Assembly: GCA_036346405.1 (NCBI GenBank) | Contig: CM070566.1 | Coordinates: forward strand, 10,574,355-10,638,354 | DNA length: 64,000 nt | From: Phyllostachys edulis | Lineage: Eukaryota > Streptophyta > Magnoliopsida > Poales > Poaceae | Reading direction: 5' to 3' | In this document: positions 1 through 12,201 of the stretch, piece by piece | Layout: each line of letters begins with the position of its first letter | How positions within the stretch are numbered: position 1 is the stretch's first letter | The notes under the pieces: model-generated | The model's database searches: none | The model's input: the letters and a program-made list of their open reading frames with translations, nothing else | Told to the model about the DNA's origin: nothing | Position numbers and translations under genes: made by a program

Positions 1-60
1 CGAACAATTGGAAAAGCACTGTATTCACATGCTATGCCTACTCGTTTCCCATGTACTCAC

Positions 61-2160
61 CGGTAAATGCTTGAGCAACTCCTGCTGTACATATCATATA
101 CAAAGGCTCTACCATCCTCACAACCAATTACAACCTCTAGATCGGCATAACTGCAGAAGCAAATGAACATTGGGTACATAAATCATAATTAAAATAACAA
201 CAAAAATGTCTATGCTAATCAAATATTTATCAAATAATGGTGTGACACGCACAAGCTTATGCATCACTCCTGTTCCGCTGTAATTATATGCTTTCAAGCA
301 CAATTCAATAATTTTGGTACTATAGGTAACATCAATCTTGTAATTTGTTTGAAGGCATGTCATGTTGAGAAATTAAAACCAAGTTCCTCACCTCATGCAT
401 AACCCATGACCGAATGAGGCTCCATGGGTTTGAAATATACTTCTCGGTTCACTGCGTCTCCATATGCAAAGTTGGGAGCTAGTCAAACCTACAATCTTCA
501 TAGAGGAAAGGATTTTTTGTCTAACAGGTAAACAAGAATTCCTACTTGGATAAATTAAAGACACGCTGTGGTTGAAAAATTAAAACAAAGCTATTTAACT
601 ATAACTCTTTGGTTCATGGCATCTCCATGAACAAATAAAATAGTTTAGACAATACAATTATTGGAAGCACCAATTCAGCCAGTTTTAGAGTTATGTTGAC
701 AATGCTATGGCAGAGCAGCAAAGCAAATCTATGTATAGTGCAACCTAATGCACATAATGGTAAAAACTACCTAATTTATGAAGATTCTCAAGACAAACCA
801 CGGCTTGTGTTTCTAACGAGGCCACAATCATCTCCAGTTTTAGTCAATGCCCACCACTTTCCTGTATGGCTGAGGTTGACCACATGGCCTACCATTGCGA
901 TTAAAAAACATATGCACCTACAAGAATCAACACCTAAACAACCATCCCATAATTCGTAGTCCAAACTTACATGTATATAACATAATGGGTTCAAATGTTG
1001 AATATGGATTACTATTCCATAGGATTATAATACAGATAGTCTATTTGCAGTTTCCATTGACATTCTAAATACACAGAAAGCATATTGGTAAGGTCAAGGC
1101 GACCAAATGCTCATATCCACATGAACAAGATGTTTAAAATGTACAGCTAAAGTTTATGGCATATCAATAGGTGCCGCATTCCCTCAAGGGTGCAGTCTGC
1201 TACCGGTATGAATGCATGTATATGACAGAATATTTCTATGTAACTTTTACTCAAGCAAGAATCTTGTATACTTGTTCTTCCTGTCAAATGCAAAAGGCTA
1301 CAGCTAGCGATACGCCGATACTTAAATAACAGAAATTTAAGTGTATGTGCGTGGTACTGTAGCACAGTGTACCAACATTGATTACCTTATTTTCATCAAA
1401 ATCAAAGTCAACCAGCATTTTAGCATTTGGAACATTGTACTCATTCATGTATTTGCAACTTTCAGCAGACCAAAGCCGGAGAATCTGGTAAAATCAATGC
1501 CAAAATGATGAGCTAATCAAGAAGAGCATGACCAATTGGTGAAAATATTTAAATAAAATAAAGAAAAGTATAGCACTACAAATCTTCAGTCATGCTCAAT
1601 TTTCTAAAACCTTGGACTTTGGACTTTAGGCAACCATGGTTTCCAAAATCACGTCATGTGATGTTCTGCGTCATTATGCCATTACCTCAACAGTAGGACC
1701 ACTTATCACACCCTTATTTCACAAAATACATTTGATAAGTTATTTTCGTATTATTTAAGATTTTTTGTGTCAGGTACCGTACATGTGAAGCTTCTAATGT
1801 AGGTGGGGCCTTGCAAGTTGCAACAAATCTAAAACAAATCAATCATTAATATTTAATTAAAAAAACTAACTACAATCGGGCTTGATGTAACTTACTCTCG
1901 AAAGTCGAAAATAAAATAGATGTTTCACATTGACGAAATATATTACACATTGATGAAACATATTAAGAACACCACTAAATGATGCAACACTCACCTTATC
2001 TCCAACTCCAGTTAAGATTGAGCCACTCTTCATACGGCACAAGGTGGCCCTGAAACAAGAAATAAGAAACTGAAAGATAATATAGATATTGAACCACTCT
2101 CTAATCGATGTATAGTAGCTCAAAAACAGAACATAATTGATCAAAATAGAACAATATGAA

Positions 2161-2191
<31 letters not shown>

Positions 2192-3557
2192 GATGTTTGA
2201 TGACTTTACAGATGAGAACGCCTGTAACTGACATCACTATACACAGCAGAAGGCTTAACTTCAGTAGATCAACATAAAAGGGGCTTACCGCATAGGGTGA
2301 CCAATCCACTGATAAACTTCAGCAGGCCCTCTAGAGAAAGATGATGCATGCTCATCCATTGCAAGCTCCTCAAAATAACTCTCTATTGAAATATTAGAAC
2401 TTGAGCTTCTTGCTTGTGGATTCCTCTTGTAATATAGACCCCTCATGAGATGAGCTGTGTCAATAATTCTATTCCTATCAGCCAAGCAGAAAATTATAAG
2501 TGCACATGTTAATCAACACTCATAAATTGCTTGGTAACTTAGGAATTTTTCATAAGGAAAAATTCACCCAGCGATCTAGACGAGAAAAATGCATGGACAA
2601 AGATACCAAAAGAAAGTACAAATACTAGCACAGAATTGTCAGTACGGCAATTGGTAACAGGAAACCAGAAATAACATTGATTTATGAATCGTAGACTGTG
2701 TTTGGACATCCAAAGAAGAAACATAGACTAGTAATTAGCTCCCAAGAGGTAGCATGGTTAAGAAGAAGATAAAAAATAAAGGAGAAACTAAATGCATCTC
2801 GGATAAATGCCACCAGACGCACAACACACCTATTCCATCAGTGATTCACTGTCTTAACTCTTACGAACAGTCACTTGAAGGATCTACCATGTAAGCACAA
2901 GTGACCCAATGTTTCAGGGTTTATCTTGCAACCTCTAGGATGAATCACATCAGGGCACAACACGAAAATATAGCAAAGTGTCTAATGCGCATGTGACAGT
3001 TCTTCTCAGGCCACCTTTTCCCATTTTGTGGGGTGAGGCGTGCATCTATGATTTATCAATCAATTGCCTAATGAAATTAGCGCGATCATAATAAAAATAA
3101 AAGGTTTCTCCCAACAAGACACTCCCAGTCCCTAGTGCTGTTCTTATTAACCCCAATTAGAAGCCGGCTTCTACTGCTAATTAGCGCCCGTCCTAATTCC
3201 AATTAGACGAACTAAATCAGCACAGCAAAACGGGAGCACAAACATACAGACAACACAATCGAAAGAGCATGGCACAAAAGCAACCGGCTGCTGCTTTGAG
3301 CCTTTGAGCAACCGGGAGAAGGAAGGGAACAAGGAGGAGGGAAGGGAAGATGAGTCGCGTGGTGGGTCGGACCATGACTTGCAGACGGCAGAGCAGCGGG
3401 CGAGGTCGAAGTGGTCGTCCAGGCGGGAGAAGATGGAGCGGAGAGTGTCGTCGTTCAGCGACTGCGACGTCGATCCAGAGCCGCGCCTCTGCTGCGCTTC
3501 ACGCCGGCACTTCACTCCGGCGCTTCCAGTCCGGCCCCGGCTGCTGCTCGCCTCCAT
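61..3557 (-). CDS. F-box/WD40-repeat protein, 5' six exons (gene runs off the left edge)
   Basis: Six exons join in frame: 3373-3557, 2289-2474, 1995-2049, 1386-1484, 392-495 and 61-150, about 240 residues, with the remainder left of base 1. An F-box lies at about residues 34-62 (LNDDTLRSIFSRL, then RCSAVCKSW, where the W codon spans the first intron). From about residue 125 the protein reads as WD40 blades: GVGDKILRLW, VDFDFDENKIVGL and VIGCEDGRAFVYDM. Exon order and wording match my memory of the Arabidopsis F-box/WD40 protein At3g52030. Such proteins normally act as substrate receptors of SCF ubiquitin ligases, the F-box binding SKP1 and the propeller binding the target; the target here is unknown. 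All introns are GT-AG. The first donor is weak (GTCCGA) but is the only one that restores the reading. The start is the first ATG of the GC-rich first exon, just downstream of an AGAGAC-type repeat in the leader. No damage is seen. Confidence 0.88.
2160..2190. repeat. (AAT)n microsatellite in intron 2 of the F-box gene
   Basis: About ten AAT units lie in the intron between exons 2 and 3. Confidence 0.9.
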
Positions 3558-3852
3558 GGCTGGCTGTACCCCTCTGTCTCTGTCTCTGTCTCTGTCTCTC
3601 TTGTGATGGATCCGCCGCCGCTGCGTCTATCCATTCCTGGGCATCTGGCGTAGGCTGGGTTTACCTTTTGGGCTTATTTCCCGTAATATTGGGCTGAAAT
3701 TTCTGTAGGTAGCATTTTTTGGGCTGGCCTGGGCGGAAAACTTATGCTTTGTGCGTCCTGTGCGTCACTCTTGTGCCAATTGTCAACCATCCAAGATCCA
3801 AGTTATCATCGCTACGGGATCAGACAGTAAACGAGATCGGATAGTAAACATA
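3558..3852 (-). promoter_or_regulatory. Upstream region/5' leader of the F-box gene
   Basis: The 295 bases between the F-box start codon and the next transposon hold a short TCTCTG microsatellite (about 3577-3600), read as CAGAGA on the gene strand, then moderately GC-rich unique sequence. I see no clear TATA box at a good distance, so the promoter may be TATA-less. No other gene is visible. Confidence 0.4.
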
Positions 3853-4556
3853 TGCCACCCTCAATCGGATGTATTAACCACCGAGAATGTGAAAGAGACC
3901 TCAACGAGAATCAAACACAATAACTCGTACCGATATATTGTATATGTGTGGTAGAAATTACAAGTAGCCCCCTTCCCATTTACGAGGGATCCTATTTATA
4001 TAGTGGGAGACAGGTGATCCTTGAAGTTACATCGTTGCCCTCGAGGCTTAGCTTGCTCTGGGGTACTTTTGTCCATCGCATCAAGTGGGTCCCACTCGCC
4101 ACGCCCGAGATACATGTCATCGTCGGCCTTCGTCTACGCGGTTGTCGACGGACCTCGACACGTGGCTACCCCGGATCGGGTCCGGTGGATTCACCGACGT
4201 GTCATGCCTCGCTGAGGTTAGTCTCCGGACCTTGTCCGGGGTGGATCCCTCAACGTGTGATGCCCCGCCGAGGCTAGTCCTCGGACCTTGTCCGGGTGGA
4301 TCCCAAATGTGTGACGCCTCACCGTGGTTGGTCTTTAGACCTCGTCCAGGGTTGCTCCTCAGACCTTGTCTGGGGTGGATCCCCTAATGTGTCACGCCTC
4401 GCCGAGGTTGGTCTTCAGACCTCGTCTGGGGTGGATCCCCCGATGTGTCACACCTCCCCGCAGTTGGTCCTTGGCGTCCGGGGTGGATCCCTAGATGTGT
4501 CACGCCACGTCAAGATTATCGTCGGCTCGATGTAGTGCGGGGACCCTCTCCCAACA
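3853..4556 (-). mobile_element. Probable solo LTR with an internal tandem array
   Basis: Read on the minus strand the segment begins TGTTGGGAGAGGGTCCCCGC (base 4556 downward), a typical grass LTR start, and carries a TATA-like CTATATAAATAGG near 3990-4003. The other end is less clear: TG at 3853 fits, and the flanks (acata on the left, catat on the right) are similar but not an exact 5-bp duplication. No coding sequence is present. Confidence 0.6.
4199..4505. repeat. Degenerate tandem array, unit about 55 bp
   Basis: At least five units begin GTGT(C/G)A(T/C)GCC and end with variants of CCGGGGTGGATCCC. They are diverged from one another and lie inside the probable solo LTR, in the stretch upstream of its TATA box. 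Confidence 0.85.
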
Positions 4557-5818
4557 CATATTATCTCCATAAAAATATCCAAATTACCCAGCCTGTCAGA
4601 AAAAAAAAAGTTACCCCCCTCTGATTGTAAATATATGTCATCATATAATATCCGCCGATTAACCATCAATTCGTAAAATGTGTCTAAATTGGCCGCACAA
4701 GATTGAGGTATATATCACATAACTTATACAATTTTTTTGTGATCTGTAGCAAAAAATTGTGATAAAATGGTACTTAGCAGCACACGTGTCAATGTCAAAA
4801 AATCGCGTATATGTAGTCGATGATAATACTATGTACTGCTCTTAGTTCAAGACTCCATCCGTCTTTGCGATCTTGTTGACTTGTCAAGATCTTCGAGGTA
4901 TCATAGGTACAACTTCAAAGTTTTTAAGCATTGTGTTGGTAAATTATGATAAAATTGTACTTTTCTTCCATAACTAGTAGCCCCCGCCGCCTTTGCCGAG
5001 CGAGTCGATGTCATTGTGGAAATGTCGCAGATGGAAGGCAAGAGAAGGGAACGGAATTATTGTCTTCACCAAAAAATGCTTATCATCCAAACGCAATTGA
5101 ATGTCGCTATTTGGCCCAGAAAACATCTGCTTTAGAAAACTTTATCATGTAGTCGTTTCGACTTTGGGGAAAACTTTTGGTGAATGCGATTTGCGTTGTT
5201 AACTTGTGGCTTTCTTCTACTCATTTTTGATATCTTGATTTGAGTCGATCACAATCAGAAGATGTGAGGTCAAAAGTTTTTCCATTCAAAAGTAAGAAGG
5301 TTAATGCCGAGAAGTTGAATCTCCGTTACATCGCCTATTAAAAGGAAAGAGAGGTCTATCTCTTCATTCGTGGTCAATACACCTCAAATAAAACCAACGG
5401 GTTTGACAGTATACCGAACAAAAGCAACTACCGTGAAGGTCAGTCGCCAAGATTACGTGACCTTGGTCCTATCATTGATCTGTGAAAAGGATAATGATAA
5501 CACCAATAAGCATCTCGACAATTCAAGCTTGCTTGATAGCCCGAGCAAAGTACCTCAAACAAGAAGACTAGTAAATAAGCATCAGAGCATTCTAATTGGA
5601 TCATACCCTATTACTTGCGTAGCTTTGCACTTTGTGTTTTCGCATTAGTCAGTATGGAGCTTGTGCATCCGTGTGCATACCAAATTCTCAAAAACGAATC
5701 AATGGAAGAACGATAGTATCATGGCAATATTTGACGCCTCATTTGCGTGCATTGTCAAATGCGGAAACATCAAGTCATCCCTCTATAGTAAAGATAAAGC
5801 AGGTGATAATAAGGAATT
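4557..5818. other. Intergenic, transposon remnants, no gene recognised
   Basis: No open frame here looks like a protein. About 4917-4975 is nearly identical to 22522-22580, so that part is repeat-derived. From about 4976 the text (AGTAGCCCCCGCC and on) has the look of decayed LTR-retrotransposon interior, but I cannot place it in a family. Confidence 0.5.
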
Positions 5819-7820
5819 TGTTGGACCGAAAAGGCGACTAGAGAGGAAGGGGGGTTGAATAGGAGCACAATCTCTTTTTTACTTTGATAGGATTCAACAC
5901 GTTTTTCACTCCAATAGCTATGGGAGCTATGAAAATCAATGTACAAGTATAGCGGAAGACTTGTATTGAATCCAATCGAAACCCCGAAACAAAACAACCA
6001 AAATCACAAAAAAAACTCAATTCATAATGAGTTGGGCAGTCAAACCTCTCAGCCTAGCAGTCTGACCTCTCTATGGGGCGGTCTGACCTCCAAACCGATG
6101 AACAGTAAAATCAGTCCGAACTCAAAATCACAAATTGGTCTAACTTTTGATCCACAACTCCAAACTTCACGAAACTTGAAACATACCTTCTCTAGGATGT
6201 CAGAAACCTATTTCAATCAACGATCGTGAAGATCATTGCTAAAGTTCCGACCATTTTCTGTTTCAGTGAAGGTTGCTTCAAAACCGAGTAAAAACCAAAA
6301 TATAATTCAAAAACTTGCTCGTGGGTAATAGATGATCAAGATGATCCTAGATACATTCCCACATGTCATAGCAAGCAAGATCCAGGCCAGAAACCAAAGA
6401 AAAACCAAAGGATCAAAGAAAGACTCAAAATCACAAAAGAGAGTAAGAACAAAAAGAGACTCATTTCAAGGAATCTTGCTTGGGTTGATTTGAGATTGAT
6501 GTTGGTTTATAGCCACTTCATCCTGGAGGACAAAAGCCCAACACTTGAGCGCATAATCAATCCAACTCTCTAGAACCCTAACCTCTCCACTTTTCTCTCC
6601 TATCCCTAAATCACAAATTAGGGTTTGTGTAATGCAAGGGCTGGGAGGTGCACAACTAGCACCCTCCCCTATTTATAGTGGAGGCTAACTTCTAGAAGAA
6701 CATTTCTAATGGGCATCCGTTAAGCCCACACACAAACAGGTTTCACTTACGCACACTTTTCAAAGCGCCGTCTTATCTTCTCTTGACCTAAACCACTTCT
6801 CCTTGCGCCATCTTGCGCCGCGGTTTAACCAAAAGGTCACCAAGGCGATATTTAGGTGAAGTTACCAAAATACCTCTTCTTGATCCTTCTCCGAAGACCG
6901 AGTCCAAACTTCATGAAGCAATTACATGCTTCGCCACGTGTAGGTTGATCAATGGCTCTCTTTATGTCGGCAAGTCTCTCCCATTCGGCTCCCACCAAAA
7001 CCACCATGGCACTTGCACTGACCCCCGCACCGCTTGATCCAACCCGTCGCACCGAACTTCCCGTTCGGTCATCCTTGTCCATTTTGCGTCATGCTTGAGT
7101 CTTCTGACTTCACCCGACATCCTCAATCGTTCTGAACCTTAGCTCTCCAAGTCTAGTCCCGATCATCCTCGCCGTTGACCATCGTTGATCTCCAAGTTTC
7201 CTGCACAACAATAGACCAAAAAATCGATTCTAGGAACAAGTTCTTTACAACTTGATCCACGTTAGTCAAAACATGCATCATGCAACACATATGCACTGAA
7301 ACGCATGAATTTGACCTAACAAGCAAACATCGCTGCCACGCTGGCCAGCGAAACAAGTCAAAACCGGTCAGACCGCCACCCATGGCTGGTCTGACCGCCC
7401 CCTGACCGATCTGACCGCCCAGCAAAAAGACTTAGCCAAATTTCCTCCCTAAAAATCCGAAGCCTCTCTAAAAATTTCAAACAAATATAACTTTTGACTT
7501 AAGGCTCCAAAAATTATGAGACCAAGTGTAGGAGAATCCCCTCTTTTACCTACACCCTCTATTTTTAGCCCAACTCCAAACTCAAAGACCCTTTAAGGCC
7601 GATCAAACTGCCGCCATCGGCCGGTCTGACCGCCAGCCACTAGACTGAAGCCTTGGCTGGTCTAACCGCCACGCAGGTCGGTCTGACCACCGCCCTGGTC
7701 GGTTTGACCGCATGATAGAAACTGAACTTTGTCGAAAACGCATATTTTCGCAAACCCTCAACACCATTGCCAATTGTAACATCATCATAAGATAATGAGC
7801 ATATTCCCATGATATCCACA
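5819..7820 (-). mobile_element. Solo LTR, copia-type termini, 2.0 kb
   Basis: On the minus strand the LTR runs from TGTGGATATC (7820) to CGGTCCAACA (5819). Flanks are GAATT and GACTT, a 5-bp target duplication with one mismatch. A TATA-like CTATAAATAG on the minus strand is near 6670. The element is homologous along its length to the solo LTR at 61251-63554: shared blocks include the text around 6833-6890 against 62310-62365 and 7050-7090 against 62105-62150. There is no internal region or coding content. Confidence 0.85.
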
Positions 7821-9370
7821 GACTTGGATAAGGCAGAGCTCTAGAGACCTTCAAACTGTCTTGTAGAAGCTGCAAGCGAAAAGCCCTTCAGATAAAGTCT
7901 AGAGTCACAGTAATCCAGAAGCACCTAAGCAAATAGATATGCAGAGGTGAGAAAGCAAGACACGAACAGGACAAGAGAGCTCCAAACTAAAAAGCGAGTC
8001 TAAGAGGGGAAGAACCACAGGGAACAACAAACAAAGACACCAAAACAGAACAAAAAGAGGACTAGATGTAGATGTACGTAATGAAAGCAGGTGCGTATGG
8101 ACGTGTAAGAGCAGTGAACCCCCCCAACAAGCGGAACACGGGGTTTTCCACAAATAGAAAGGAACCAGCGCATAAGAAGAAGGCAACATGCACGGCCGAA
8201 ACATAGAGGTAGATCTAGTCCGAAATGGTGAAACAAATCGCATTGAGCAAGGAATCGAAACCAGAAGGACTAAAACCTAAGAGGAAAAGGGCAGCTCGGA
8301 AGTAGTAAACTGGGATGGAAAAGAGAACAAAAAGAAGCAATCCGCAAGAACGATATGAGAAAACAGGAACCACCCGGGGGAAAAAAAGCGTCCGTGAGCG
8401 TGCTTAGAAGAAACATTCGCAAAGGAACAACACAATAGACTAACCAACCAACAGGACCTAGCAAAACGAATAGAATCGCAATTTCAAGGCGAAAAATGAA
8501 GAAACACGCAAGGAACACGAACCGGCGAAGCTATTTTGCAGGACCCAGAACTGAGACAGCTAAGAGCGAATCTAAACCGACAGAGCACGGATCGGAAGAA
8601 AGAATAAGAGGAACAACACAGAGGCAGAGGAGCGTTCAAAACTAAAAAGAAATCTGGCAGGACGCGAATCAAGTGAGACATTTCGCAGACCAGAATCGAG
8701 GCAAAGACAGAGGTAGAGGTGTGCGCACAATAAAAAAGCAAGAGCATGTAAGAGCGAATCTAAGTCAACAGAGCATGAATCGAAATGAAGAAGAAGAGGA
8801 ACAACACATAGGCAGAGGAACGTGAGAAATCCAAAAGAAAGAGCAGCGATGAGCGAACCCAAACCGAGAGAGTACGAATCGGAAGGAAAAAAGAAGAGGA
8901 CGAAGCGAGGAGCACTAAGAAGAGGAAGCGTAGGGAGGGGAAGGAAGGAAGCAAATCCGATGGAGACAATAAGACCGAAAACAAACGGGATATGCGCACG
9001 CGGATGCTGAAAACGCGAGATCAAATGCAATAAAGAAGGGCACATGCGACGAAGCAGAAGGAAGCACGCGGGCGTAGCAATGGAGCGGGATCAACGACGC
9101 AAAGAAGGCGAGGCACATCTAACGCCTGGAAGGAGAAGATAGACGTTGGGAAGGAATCGCAGGCAACTGAAACGAAACGGAGGAAGGATCGGACAAACAT
9201 GAAGCTAAGCCGCTCGGAATCCGACGCGCAAAACAATCGGGGCGACGTGGCCCTCAGATTGGACCCTGAAGTTTTCCTCCCTTTATACCGGAGGATATAC
9301 TTTTCATGACAAGCACGTTGATACCATTTTGGTGAGATCAATCCTTAATTCCAAATACATTTGTATGCAT
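7821..9370. repeat. Purine-rich degenerate repeat region
   Basis: The plus strand is strongly A/G rich. Blocks recur with the pattern GAGCGAA(T/C)C(T/C)(A/C)A..., GAATCGGAAG, then AGAAGAGGA(A/C)(A/G)A, for example near 8567, 8752 and 8853. The open frames on the minus strand are leucine/serine/phenylalanine-rich products of this bias and I do not call them genes. The end (about 9296-9365) matches 22605-22675. Confidence 0.7.
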
Positions 9371-9374
9371 GGGC

Positions 9375-9545
9375 GGGTAGTAAGGCCCTGTTTGGTATGA
9401 CTCCAACTCCCAGCTTCGTAGTTGGAGTAGGTGGAGCTGTGCCAAATGGGCTAACTCCACAAAACTTTTGGAGTTGGAGCAGCCTCTAGTACAAATTTTG
9501 GAAGCAGTGAAACCATGCTCCAAGTAGGGAGCATGGATCAAGAAT
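9375..9545. mobile_element. hAT-like non-autonomous fragment (GGCCCTGTTTGG end)
   Basis: The segment starts with GGCCCTGTTTGGTATGACTC and continues with alternating copies of CTCCAACTCC/GGAGTTGGAG, the look of small hAT-derived elements in grasses. I could not pair both ends or find a clean target duplication. Confidence 0.45.
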
Positions 9546-9549
9546 AGAA

Positions 9550-10080
9550 AACACCCCTAGAAGTTGTGAGAAATTACCCGATTGCCACCGTGATAAACCC
9601 AACTTGATCCCTCCTCCCCAGCCCCTCCCCCACCTCTCCTGCTCCCCACCCCGAAGCGCCAGACACGGCTCCCCAACCCTACCGCCTCCTCCTCCCCTTC
9701 CGCCACTTGCCTCACCGCCTCCTCCGCCCTCCTCCTCCTCCTCCTTCTCCCTCTTCCTCTCTCCTCGCCGATCTGGCGGCCGAGTCCATTCCCCGCCTCT
9801 AACCCTAGCCTCGAACGGCAGACAGCGGCGGTGGCGGCGTTCCAACCCCGCCGACTGGATTCTCCTCGTCTCTCACTCGGCGGCTTGCCCGCCTCCCCGC
9901 CTCCTCCTCCTTCCACCTCCCGAGCCGCCGAAGCTCTCCTCCTCCTCCTCCGGCCAGATCTGGCAGCCCTTGCCGTCGCCGAGCTCTCCTCCTCCCTCCT
10001 ATCCGACATCGCCTCCCCTTCCACCAACTCCCCAAGAATACGACGTCCGCTCCCCCAGGTTGCCTCCCCTTTTTTTATTT
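9550..10080 (+). other. GC-rich, CT-biased exon-like block
   Basis: This block looks like the 5' leader and first exon of a grass gene: very rich in CTCC on the plus strand, followed by a good donor (CCCCCAG/GTTGCC at about 10060) and then AT-rich sequence. Frames remain open on both strands only because of the base bias, and no domain is recognisable. It may be the first exon of the kinase-like fragment immediately downstream, but nothing in its translation shows this. Confidence 0.4.
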
Positions 10081-10139
10081 GGCAAATTGTGCAAATCTAA
10101 TGCTTTTCTTTGACTACGCTTATTATGGGAATCTTTTGA

Positions 10140-10365
10140 TTAGGCTCATACAAGGGAGCTTGAGGTCAAAGTGAAGCTACTCAAGAACAGAACCTCACCC
10201 CAACATTGTTGTGAGTAGATGCTACATTGTAAATTACTTTGATGAGTTGATCATTGGAGAGTGGTTTTGATTCAATGCATTTGTTTATCAGATCATCAAG
10301 AAGTACACTAAGCATCTTTAGCATGCCCTAAAATATTTATAACACAATGGAGTCAAGTTGGTACA
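10140..10365 (+). pseudogene. MAP3 kinase (NPK1/ANP-type) exon fragments, broken
   Basis: Two blocks separated by intron-like sequence resemble the kinase domain of plant NPK1/ANP MAPKKKs. The first (10146-10208) reads AHTRELEVKVKLLKN and, after a one-base shift, HPNIV, matching the helix C region of that family. The second (10290-10352) reads IIKKYTKHL, a stop, HALKYL, a stop, HNGVK, matching the segment before the HRD catalytic loop. The shift, the stops and the absence of the other subdomains show it is not functional. It lies 0.8 kb from a CACTA terminus (11160-11532) and may have been captured by that element. Confidence 0.65.
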
Positions 10366-11159
10366 ATCGTTTGAATTATTTTTGTATGAATTGAATGAAA
10401 TCATTGAATTCAAAGTGTTCTTTTTTTACTCATTTCAAGTAGGCTGCAAAGAATTTTGGTAGAGTATTAGAAAGGCTGCCATTTATTTAACCATGTGCAT
10501 CCTTGTAGGTTAGAGCTTATCTCAGGACATAAGGTAAGTTTGTTACCTTTCTATTCTTTGATGATGTACTGCTGTGAATTGTGATCTCTACCATGCAATT
10601 TTTAGAGTGTATATTTGAACATGAATGGATATGCAAGTCGGCGGCTCTTTCCCACTAGAATGCATAGATCTAGAATGTTTGGTTGAGTTGGTTGTGATAT
10701 TCTTTCTCACATAGATGAATGAATGATTCATGTAGTTGATGTTAATTTTAATTATGTGCCCAGATCTAATGCTTCGGTCTTTCATACTAGCAAAAATTAT
10801 TCTGTTTTCGATGATGCCTAGTAAATGCATGCTCCTTTTCCATCCATGAACCAAATGCATGAATGATTCATGAATAATCGACATGAATTGCTTGGTCCCT
10901 CTATGATTCACGAATTGTTGTACATGTACATGTGTGGTTGGCTGATCTATGAAGCCTGATTTTTTTCCCTTGTGGGCAAGAATGCTAGCTAGTCAGCGCA
11001 AGTTATGGTTACCATGTAATTCAAGAAAAGATGGACGTCAAGATGAAGCATTGGATCTGAGCAGAGGCAATGTTTGTGCCTAAGGGTTCATCTTGTTTTT
11101 TTCTCATTGTTACACGATGGTGGTGCTAATGATGCTTGTAGCATGTGTTCTAAGTGATG
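10366..11159. other. AT-rich sequence, possible kinase introns, no gene
   Basis: An exon-like piece with donor (about 10510-10532, ending CATAAG/GTAAG) could belong to the broken kinase copy, but its translation is too short to place. The rest shows ATGAATGATTCATG-type short palindromes and no protein I recognise. Confidence 0.35.
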
Positions 11160-11532
11160 CTTATCTTGCTCTAAGGTGGCGCAATGGGGAGGAGGTAGCG
11201 GGTGGCGGCTCAACCGAAATGGGTAGGAGGGTCTGCTTGCTAGGTATATATGATGCCTGCATATCACAGACGGTTCTTATTACATAACAAATCGTGATAT
11301 GAGACTATCACAGACGGTTTTTAAATAGAACCGTCTGTGATACTTCATAGATGGTTCTGTTTTTAAATAGAACCGTCTGTGATACTTCACAGACGGTTCT
11401 ATTTAAAAACCATTGTGATAGTGCCATATCACAGACGGTTCCAAAAGAACCGTCTGTGATAATTTCATCATAGACGGTTCCAAAGGAACCGTCTGTAATG
11501 AGGCGTCTACTATAGCCTATTTTGTAGTAGTG
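11160..11532. mobile_element. CACTA element terminus with subterminal repeats
   Basis: Copies of TATCACAGACGGTT in both orientations fill 11265-11500. The segment ends GTAGTAGTG at 11532, the reverse of CACTACTACAAAA, and resembles the right end of the large CACTA element at 46375-46675 (shared text GAGGCGTCTACTAT). No matching left end is seen in the preceding 2 kb, so this is a truncated copy or one whose left end has decayed. Confidence 0.75.
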
Positions 11533-12201
11533 ATAGTAATACTACTAACACGCTCTAAGGGCAGGCATGTCCAGTAGTAGAGGCGACTCTTGTCTATATA
11601 ACCCTCCATGTCATCTAGAGACAAGAGTAAAGACAACTTGTACAATAGTTTGTCTATTAATTTTGTTTCTATTGGACCTCATAATCTTTTAATTATTGCA
11701 TGAAAAAAGTGTTTGTTATAGACAACAATTTATACAATAGTGTTTTGTGCTATCTATATGCCTGTCTCTTCAGAAAGATACAACTGCATTCTCTCTATCT
11801 CCCTTATCAGCAAAAATCATACATGACAAAACTTATAAACGACTGGCATCATATCATTGTATATGCCCTAGTAGGAAAGGGGCTAGGCGCGCTGCCAACT
11901 TGTTCCGTGGATACCGAATCCAATAACGGTAAAACACTTATAACCAAAAACGCTAAAAAATTGTAACATTGAACAGAAGCAGGTTGGGTATAGAAGCACT
12001 GGCGAATGGATATTGCCTCCTGATACGCCTTTGCCCTCCTTTTAAGTGACTGTGCCATAGAAACCTCTAGATTGTGCGTGACGACACTACAGCCGCAATC
12101 CACTTGGTGATCCAGAAGATCAAGACATTGATGCACATGTATATAGCTGTGAACGCGTAGTCAGAGACTACCCTTGTGCTCGCCACAGCGCTCAAAGTGG
12201 C

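Noticed and set aside
2285..2485. Separate small gene of 66 residues
   Set aside because: It is exon 2 of the F-box/WD40 gene: phase and splice sites fit exons 1 and 3.
5819..7820. Full-length retrotransposon
   Set aside because: Only one LTR unit with a near-duplicated 5-bp flank and no interior; called a solo LTR.
8572..9045. 157-residue minus-strand frame rich in Leu, Phe and Ser, looking like a membrane protein
   Set aside because: It is produced by the purine bias of the plus strand; overlapping frames look the same and the region is made of degenerate repeats.
9604..10113. 169-residue proline/serine frame on the plus strand
   Set aside because: CT-rich composition keeps all frames open on both strands; no domain and no agreement between frames.
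11265..11500. CRISPR-like regular repeats
   Set aside because: Inverted CACAGACGGTT copies without constant spacers, next to a CACTA terminus in a plant genome; these are subterminal transposase-binding repeats.
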